Assembly: GCF_014495685.1 (NCBI RefSeq)
Contig: NZ_JACTVI010000086.1
Location: forward strand, 1 to 34,672
DNA: 34,672 nt
Source of the DNA: Streptomyces sp. TRM68367
GTDB taxonomy: Bacteria > Actinomycetota > Actinomycetes > Streptomycetales > Streptomycetaceae
Direction: 5' to 3'
The notes below the pieces were generated by a model. It made no database searches and was not told where the DNA came from. It was given only the letters and a program-made list of their open reading frames with translations. The position numbers and the translations under genes are program-made. This document shows positions 29,892 through 34,672 of this stretch, one piece after another. Positions within the stretch are counted from its first letter, which is position 1. Every line of letters begins with the position of its first letter.

Positions 29892-30653
29892 TTACTTCTT
29901 CTTGCCCTGGTTCTTGACTGCCTCGATGGCGGCTGCGGCGGCCTCGGGGTCGAGGTAGGTGCCGCCGGGGGTGAGGGGCTTGAAGTCGGCGTCCAGGTCG
30001 TAGGAGAGGGGGATGCCGGTGGGGATGTTCAGGCCCGCGATGTCGGCGTCGGAGATGTTGTCCAGGTGCTTGACCAGGGCTCGGAGGCTGTTGCCGTGGG
30101 CGGCGATCAGGACCGTGCGGCCGGCGAGGAGGTCGGGGACGATGCCGTCGTACCAGTAGGGGAGCATGCGGGTGACGACGTCCTTGAGGCACTCCGTGCG
30201 GGGGCGGAGCTCCGGCGGGATCGTGGCGTAACGCGGGTCGCCCGACTGGGAGAACTCCGCGCCGTCCTCCAGGGGCGGGGGCGGGGTGTCGTAGGAGCGG
30301 CGCCACAGCATGAACTGTTCCTCGCCGAACTCGGCCAGCGTCTGGGCCTTGTCCTTGCCCTGGAGGGCGCCGTAGTGGCGCTCGTTCAGGCGCCAGCTGC
30401 GGTGGACGGGGATCCAGAGGCGGTCGGCCGCCTCGAGGGCGAGCTGGGCGGTGCGGATCGCGCGCTTCTGGAGCGAGGTGTGCACCACGTCGGGGAGCAG
30501 GCCGGCGTCCTTGAGCAGCTCACCGCCGCGGACGGCCTCCTTCTCGCCCTTCTCGTTGAGGTTGACGTCCACCCAGCCGGTGAACAGGTTCTTCGCGTTC
30601 CACTCGCTCTCGCCGTGGCGGAGGAGGATCAGCTTGTACGGTGCGTCGGCCAT
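29892..30653 (-). CDS. gpmA: 2,3-bisphosphoglycerate-dependent phosphoglycerate mutase
   Basis: The ATG at 30653 gives 253 residues, the standard Streptomyces length. The RHGESEWNAKNLFTGWVDV block holds the phosphorylated histidine. RAIRTAQLALE, HRSWRLNERHYGALQGKDK and the second histidine in LIAAHGNSLRALVKHLD complete the active site. It interconverts 3- and 2-phosphoglycerate in glycolysis. The C-terminus ends AIEAVKNQGKKK. The frame extends to 30746, but sequence there is not family-like. A strong terminator follows. This is the last clearly intact core gene on the right. Confidence 0.95.
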   Translation of the reverse strand: MADAPYKLILLRHGESEWNAKNLFTGWVDVNLNEKGEKEAVRGGELLKDAGLLPDVVHTSLQKRAIRTAQLALEAADRLWIPVHRSWRLNERHYGALQGKDKAQTLAEFGEEQFMLWRRSYDTPPPPLEDGAEFSQSGDPRYATIPPELRPRTECLKDVVTRMLPYWYDGIVPDLLAGRTVLIAAHGNSLRALVKHLDNISDADIAGLNIPTGIPLSYDLDADFKPLTPGGTYLDPEAAAAAIEAVKNQGKKK

Positions 30654-30763
30654 GGGGCTGAGGGTAATCGAAGCCTCTGATCGCGGGTACGGCCGCCCGC
30701 CGACCGGACGGTTGACGGGATCTGTTAATTGAGTGGCCTCCGGCAACCATCCCTTCGTAAGTT

Positions 30764-31530
30764 GTGCCCGCGAGTCGAGCCGCTTACATTCTCGGGGGTC
30801 CCATCGGGCTCGGTGGCTTCGTCGCCACCTTCATGGCGCTGTACCTGACCCTCGACCGCGGCTACTCCGCCTCGTACGCGGGTCTGGTCGCCGCGCTGCA
30901 CGGGCTCGGCGGGGTCGTGTCCTCGCTGGGCGGCGGGGTGATGACGGACCGGCTGGGGCGGCGGCCGACGCTGCTCGTGGCACAGACGTCCACCGCGTTC
31001 TCCGTCGCGCTGCTCGGGTTCGTGCGCGATCCGGTCTCCATCGCCGCCGTCGCGTTTCTGGTCGGCATGGCCAGCAACGCGTCCCGGCCGGCCGTGCAGG
31101 CGATGATGGCGGACATCGTGCGGCCACAGGACCGTATCCGTGCCTTCTCGCTGAACTACTGGGCCATCAATCTCGGCTTCGCCGTGTCCCCCAAGGCCGC
31201 CGGGTTCATCGCCGAGATCAGCTACGTTGCCGGGTTCCTGATCGAGGCCGGGATGACGTTGGTCTGCGCCGTTGTCGTCTTTCTGCGGGTGCCGGAGTCC
31301 ATGCCGGGGGAGAGGAGCAGGTCTGCCGGGGCTGTGAAGGACGCCGAGGGCAGGGCCGGGGTGAGCCTGTTCTGCGTGACGGGCGGTTCATGGGGGTTGT
31401 CGGGCTGTTCTTCCTTATCGCGGTGATCTTTCAGCAGGGGATGGTCGGGCTGCCGGTTGCCATGGGGGAGGCCGGGTTCACTCCGGCCGACTACGGGATG
31501 GCGATCGCCGTCAACGGTGTGCTGATCGTG
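30764..31530 (+). pseudogene. Truncated, frameshifted MFS transporter
   Basis: The frame from GTG 30764 reads FVATFMALYLTLDRGYSASY and then GVMTDRLGRRPTLL (the MFS loop 2-3 signature), continuing through six helices to FLRVPESMPGERS. Near 31365-31380 the protein-like sequence jumps to another frame (RDGRFMGVVGLFFLIAVIF, then VGLPVAMGEAGFTPADYG). It breaks off at VNGVLIV, just into the seventh or eighth helix. The usual first helix is also short. About half of the 12-helix transporter is gone. The break coincides with a group II intron ORF fragment, suggesting insertion followed by deletion. It cannot be functional. Confidence 0.8.
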
Positions 31531-31656
31531 GGACGGGCAGCCAAGCCCGCATGGGTCCAGATGATGGCCGCCCGCCGTCGCAAGACCCTGGTCGTCTGCC
31601 GTGTCTGCCACGAGGACATCCACTACAGCGGACGCTCCGGGCCACCAGGTGGCTGA
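31531..31656 (+). mobile_element. 3' fragment of a group II intron maturase ORF
   Basis: The last 41 residues before TGA at 31654-31656 read KPAWVQMMAARRRKTLVVC, then RVCHEDIHYSGR. This is the C-terminal HNH-type endonuclease tail typical of bacterial group II intron reverse transcriptases (WxxxMAxRRRKTLVVCxxCHxxIH). No reverse-transcriptase domain or intron RNA is seen upstream, where MFS sequence abuts directly. It is therefore a remnant joined by deletion. Confidence 0.6.
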
Positions 31657-32131
31657 CCCGCCGCAACCGCACCGCAGGGCGAACTCTCCTACTACCGCTG
31701 CTTCCGCACCCCAGCCGGAGCCGCTGATCGGGCTGGTGCGAGTCGCCGGATGAAGGTTGCGGGGGCGTTCGCCAACCCGACGCGCCCGTCTATAGGGCAC
31801 TACCGCTCTGGATGAAGGCCCACAGTCGCTGTGCCCGCCGAGCAAGGCGTGTTCACGCCGTTCTCTTACGGTTGACGGGCTGTGCCTGCCGGTCATGCAT
31901 GAGTCCGGTTGACATGTCTCCGCTGTCCCTCGGTGCCCTCTTCGTCCCTGGAGTGCCGTGGCGGAGAGTCAGCAAAGAGCGCCGTACTGCTACATCGTCA
32001 GATCACTTGCGCTAGTGCGCCTTTCACGATCTTCATCCTACGATCACGTTGCTGTCCACGTCGGCATGAGGATGCAGGCGTGCGGCCGTGCACCCCGGGG
32101 AAGACGTATTCACCCACGATGGGAGAGTTGC
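31657..32131. other. Non-coding gap after the intron remnant
   Basis: These 475 bases separate the transposable remnant from the secreted amidase gene. I see no gene, tRNA or strong hairpin; some may be further intron or deleted-gene debris. The promoter of the amidase gene should lie in the last 150 bases. Confidence 0.45.
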
Positions 32132-32797
32132 ATGCTCGGCTCCATGTCCAGGCGAAGGCTCGTAGGCGCTCTCGCTGCCGCTTTCGCGGCGTCTCTCGTC
32201 TACATCACTCCTACCCCAGCCCTTGCATACTCGGGCAGCGGCGCCGCAAGTTACGCGGACACATACGCCATCAACCCCAACTCGCCCTCCTATCCCGTGT
32301 TCAGCTCTGACTGCACTAACTTCATCTCCCAGGCCGCTTCCGAAGGCGGCGGCTACCCATTCCGCAATGCGTTCAACAACGCGACAAGCGACACCAGTTG
32401 GTGGATCGAGGGGTCCGGATACAGCACCTCCAACTTCACGTGGAGCGACTCCTGGTCAGTCGCCGACGGCTACTACAACTTCCTGATGGCGGACCTTCCC
32501 GGCGGCATCCCCGAGGGCACCGCCTCCGGCACCTCCACCGCGTACTGGACGCCGTCCGCCATGGTGGACGGCGACATGCTCTTCTACGACTGGGGCCAGG
32601 GCCTGGGCATCAGCCACGCCACCATCCAGGTGGGCTACGGCATCGACCCGAACCAGTACCCCAATAAGGTGTATGACGGCAACTACGTCGACGAGCACAC
32701 GACGAACCGCTACCACGCCTTCTGGTCTCTCTACCCGTACAACCCGAACGCGAGCACGACCACGATCTACTTCGTCCACATCGACGCCAGCAACTGA
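32132..32797 (+). CDS. Secreted amidase-domain (Amidase_6-like) protein
   Basis: The ATG at 32132, after GGGAGAG, starts a 221-residue exported protein. The signal peptide (SRRRLVGALAAAFAASLVYI, cleavage near ALA at 30-32) carries twin basic residues. The mature protein has YADTYAINPNSPSYPVF and SSDCTNFISQAASEGGG with catalytic Cys61. GDMLFYDW and a His in GLGISHATIQVGY follow. This fits the Amidase_6/CHAP-like putative peptidoglycan amidase family. It leads a three-gene group of exported proteins (next start 23 bp after the stop). The substrate is probably cell-wall material, inferred from family only. Confidence 0.82.
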   Translation: MLGSMSRRRLVGALAAAFAASLVYITPTPALAYSGSGAASYADTYAINPNSPSYPVFSSDCTNFISQAASEGGGYPFRNAFNNATSDTSWWIEGSGYSTSNFTWSDSWSVADGYYNFLMADLPGGIPEGTASGTSTAYWTPSAMVDGDMLFYDWGQGLGISHATIQVGYGIDPNQYPNKVYDGNYVDEHTTNRYHAFWSLYPYNPNASTTTIYFVHIDASN

Positions 32798-32819
32798 CCG
32801 CCGCCCGCAGGAGGCAGCC

Positions 32820-33482
32820 ATGCATTCCGGGAAACCCCGCCGCACCAGGCTCATAGGCCTTGCCGCCGCAGTCGCCGCCGCCGGCACGGTGATAGGACTG
32901 AGCTGGGCATACACCGCTTCAGGAGCACAGCCGACGCTGGCCGACTCGGTGAAGGGCGACGCCGCACAGGTCGCCGCCGTCAAGAACGCCTTCACCGCGG
33001 CTATGCGGGCGGACCGCTCGGTCCAGGCCCCGCCCGCCGGAACAATAGGTTCCGCTTCGGCGGTGGCTGCGGCAATCGCCGCCAAGCGGCCGGTCGCTGC
33101 TCCGGACAGCACCGCCCGGCAGCACCAGCTCGCCACCGGTCTGGCTACCCTGGCCAAGTACTTCACCCCCGCCCAGGCCAAGCACGAGGCCATCGCGCTG
33201 CGCAACTCCATCAAGGAAGAGGCAGACCCCAACCACCGCGTCATCTCCAGCCAGGCCGATAAGGTCGTCTTCACACAGGTCGGCGTCTCCGGCAACACCG
33301 CCACCGTCCAGGCTCAGGTCACCGAATCCGGGAAGTCCCAGGCCCGGCAGCCCGGCGGTCCATGGAACACCACAGACCCGGTCGGCGTCATGGCCTACAA
33401 CGCGACCCTGGTCGTGGATGGCAACGGCCAATGGAAGATCAGCTCCCTCAAGGGCGACTTTGTCCCCGGCGAGGGCCCGTGA
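32820..33482 (+). CDS. Exported protein of unknown function
   Basis: This 220-residue protein starts after GCAGGAGGCAGCC. A signal anchor or peptide (RLIGLAAAVAAAGTVIGLSWAYTASGA) is followed by a helical region, then a C-terminal beta-rich segment (NHRVISSQADKVVFTQVGVSGNT, then YNATLVVDGNGQWKISSLKGDF). The last part resembles the NTF2-like or lumazine-type strands seen in small actinobacterial secreted proteins. I do not recognise the family. Its stop overlaps the next gene's GTG start (GTGA), so translation of the two is coupled. It may be a partner of the adjoining amidase and lipoprotein. Confidence 0.7.
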   Translation: MHSGKPRRTRLIGLAAAVAAAGTVIGLSWAYTASGAQPTLADSVKGDAAQVAAVKNAFTAAMRADRSVQAPPAGTIGSASAVAAAIAAKRPVAAPDSTARQHQLATGLATLAKYFTPAQAKHEAIALRNSIKEEADPNHRVISSQADKVVFTQVGVSGNTATVQAQVTESGKSQARQPGGPWNTTDPVGVMAYNATLVVDGNGQWKISSLKGDFVPGEGP

Positions 33483-34288
33483 GAGCGTTGCGAACCGCAG
33501 TCGGCAGCACGGCTGTCCTCTTGGCCGCCGGCTGCGCTGCCACGCCGGACGTGCCCAGTTCACAGGGTCAGGTCCTCTCATCCCTGCGGAGCGCTTACAC
33601 GAACACCCAAGCCCAGCACACCGTAACCGCCTCGGTCACGGAAACGGTGGAGTCAGGAGTCGACACCGAAGCCGAAGGCAAAGGCACAGCCGTCCTCGAC
33701 TTCGCCCGCGGCCTCGGGCAGACCAAACTGACGGTAAACGGTCAGATGTCGGTCGTGGCCTTCCGCGATCAGGACAAGATCTTCGAAGCGAAGTCCCAGG
33801 CCGCTCTGGCCGGAAAAGCGGAGAGCCTGCTCCAGGTCGCCCACCGGAATCCCGACATGCTGCCCCAGATCCAAGCTCCTGGCTTGGACCCCTTCCAGCT
33901 CACAACCCTGCTCAAAGCCGTCCAGTGGAACGACGACGTGCTCAACACCGAACCCGTGGTCGTCGCGGACTCGTCAGGCCAACACACTGAGTACCAGGTA
34001 ACCGTGTCCACCGCCAAACTCGCGGTGCATGTACCCGCCCCCGACCGCGCCTGGCTGACGGCCCTCTCCCGGCAGACTGGCGGATCCAGCATCACACTCG
34101 ATGCCACTGTCTCACACGGGCAACTCATGACACTCGCCGCGCACTTCCCAGTACCCAGACCGAAGTTGACCCGACGGGCAGCCAAGATCACCGCGGCCCT
34201 GCCCAAGCCCGCTCCAGTGACCGTCTTGGTCACGGATCGGTTCACCCACTCCGCGCACCTACCATCCCTCTCCATCCCGGCAGGCTGA
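33479..34288 (+). CDS. Lipoprotein of unknown function
   Basis: The GTG at 33479 overlaps the previous stop. The first 19 residues end LLAAGC, a lipobox with C19 as the acylated cysteine, so the protein should be anchored outside the membrane. The 250-residue body (TVTASVTETVESGVDTEAEGKG, KLTVNGQMSVVAFRDQDKIFE, then TEYQVTVSTAKLAVHVP) is beta-rich. It resembles LppX/LprG/DUF-type actinobacterial lipoproteins in layout, though I cannot confirm homology. It closes the exported cluster. The tail ends HSAHLPSLSIPAG. Confidence 0.72.
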   Translation: MRALRTAVGSTAVLLAAGCAATPDVPSSQGQVLSSLRSAYTNTQAQHTVTASVTETVESGVDTEAEGKGTAVLDFARGLGQTKLTVNGQMSVVAFRDQDKIFEAKSQAALAGKAESLLQVAHRNPDMLPQIQAPGLDPFQLTTLLKAVQWNDDVLNTEPVVVADSSGQHTEYQVTVSTAKLAVHVPAPDRAWLTALSRQTGGSSITLDATVSHGQLMTLAAHFPVPRPKLTRRAAKITAALPKPAPVTVLVTDRFTHSAHLPSLSIPAG

Positions 34289-34480
34289 GTTTTTGAACCC
34301 TCTGGACGGGGCGGGATCGGTAGCCTGATAACGGGCCGGTGACAGGGCGAGTTGCCGGTCGGCAAGTTGAGATCGATCAAGCTCCCGGCTCCTCAGTGGG
34401 CTCCGGGTGGCGGTGGTGCGGAACACCGCCACAGTGACCATCACCTCTTGCTCCTAAGCCTCATCCGCCCTCAGCGTTTC
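34289..34480. other. Gap after the lipoprotein gene
   Basis: No gene is supported here. With the next palindrome and the doubtful open frame it makes up the last 384 bases of the window. Confidence 0.4.
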
Positions 34481-34517
34481 CGTTCGAGGAACGGTCACCG
34501 TGACCGTTCCTCGAACG
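34481..34517. repeat. Perfect 37-bp palindrome
   Basis: Two 18-bp arms (CGTTCGAGGAACGGTCAC at 34481-34498 and its exact complement at 34500-34517) meet at a single central C. It could be an operator, a terminator for the lipoprotein cluster, or the inverted end of an unseen insertion element. With almost no loop it favours a protein-binding site or cruciform over an RNA hairpin. Confidence 0.7.
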
Positions 34518-34672
34518 CTTCCGCAAGGTTCTCTTTTCGGGCGACCGTCGCTTGACCTGCTGATTCGGGGTTCAGAAACAGGCCCTCAGCTTGACTCTGT
34601 CGGGGATCTTGGAGTTTCGCGGCGCGACAGCATGATCAACGGGCATGCTCGGGTGGTTCCGATGACCGATGC
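34500..34672 (+). CDS. Possible partial CDS running off the window
   Basis: A frame is open from 34458 to the end, with a possible GTG at 34500 inside the palindrome. The last residues (LDSVGDLGVSRRDSMINGHA) look protein-like, but no family or ribosome-binding site is visible. It may be the start or a fragment of a mobile-element gene. Low confidence. Confidence 0.2.
   Translation, partial: MTVPRTLPQGSLFGRPSLDLLIRGSETGPQLDSVGDLGVSRRDSMINGHARVVPMTD

Noticed and set aside
1..34672. tRNA or rRNA genes, including a tRNA attachment site for the elements
   Set aside because: No cloverleaf or rRNA-like sequence was recognised, especially near the element ends.

Overview
The window is high-GC actinobacterial DNA, almost certainly from a Streptomyces chromosome. 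The signs are GC-rich codon use with GTG starts, a mycothiol glycosyltransferase (mshA), a 253-residue phosphoglycerate mutase, DUF2516 and YbjN proteins, a SpoIIE/PP2C phosphatase with a receiver domain, and a Streptomyces-type intergenic repeat. Ordinary chromosomal genes fill roughly 18.3-30.7 kb. Both flanks are accessory DNA.

Region 1 (1-6.29 kb) is a mixed accessory stretch. It holds a WYL-domain regulator, a VOC-fold protein, two HEPN-like or DUF5677-like helical proteins (one with a frame break), a PIN-domain protein, a NTP_transf_6 nucleotidyltransferase and a Nudix protein. This mix resembles a defence or stress island, but no complete known system is present.

Region 2 (6.29-18.24 kb) is the main find: two complete-looking TnsA-TnsB-TnsC-TniQ (Tn7-like) transposons lie head to tail in the same orientation, 31 bp apart, just upstream of a core XRE-family regulator gene. 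Element 1 (6287-12032) and element 2 (12064-18236) both end in 5'-TGTCC. Each has its own family of 20-bp repeats at the ends, laid out in the same way, which are probable TnsB-binding sites. Element 2 looks intact and recent. It is flanked by a perfect 15-bp direct repeat, where Tn7-type elements normally leave 5 bp, and its operon ends with a phosphotransferase-fold kinase gene overlapping tniQ. Element 1 looks older. Its tniQ-like gene is a TniQ-N/IS21-type HTH/unknown-domain protein broken into three reading frames, its target duplication is imperfect, and it carries a GNAT acetyltransferase between two copies of its end repeat. No CRISPR array or Cas gene is present, so target choice must depend on TniQ or TnsC.

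Region 3 (18.3-30.7 kb) is chromosomal. In order it holds the XRE regulator with a palindromic operator, an HbhA-like Lys/Ala-rich protein, DUF2516, a SpoIIE-type phosphatase, a secreted NlpC/P60 peptidase, a methyltransferase, a RibD/DHFR-like reductase, mshA with a probable SigR promoter, YbjN, a second methyltransferase whose N-terminus looks lost, a frameshifted ankyrin protein, a GYD protein, an MBL-fold protein, a Nudix remnant and gpmA.

Region 4 (30.7-34.67 kb) is decayed or accessory. An MFS transporter remnant is cut off by the 3' end of a group II intron maturase ORF. A three-gene envelope cluster follows (secreted amidase-fold protein, secreted unknown protein, lipoprotein). A perfect 37-bp palindrome and an open frame running off the window end complete the region.
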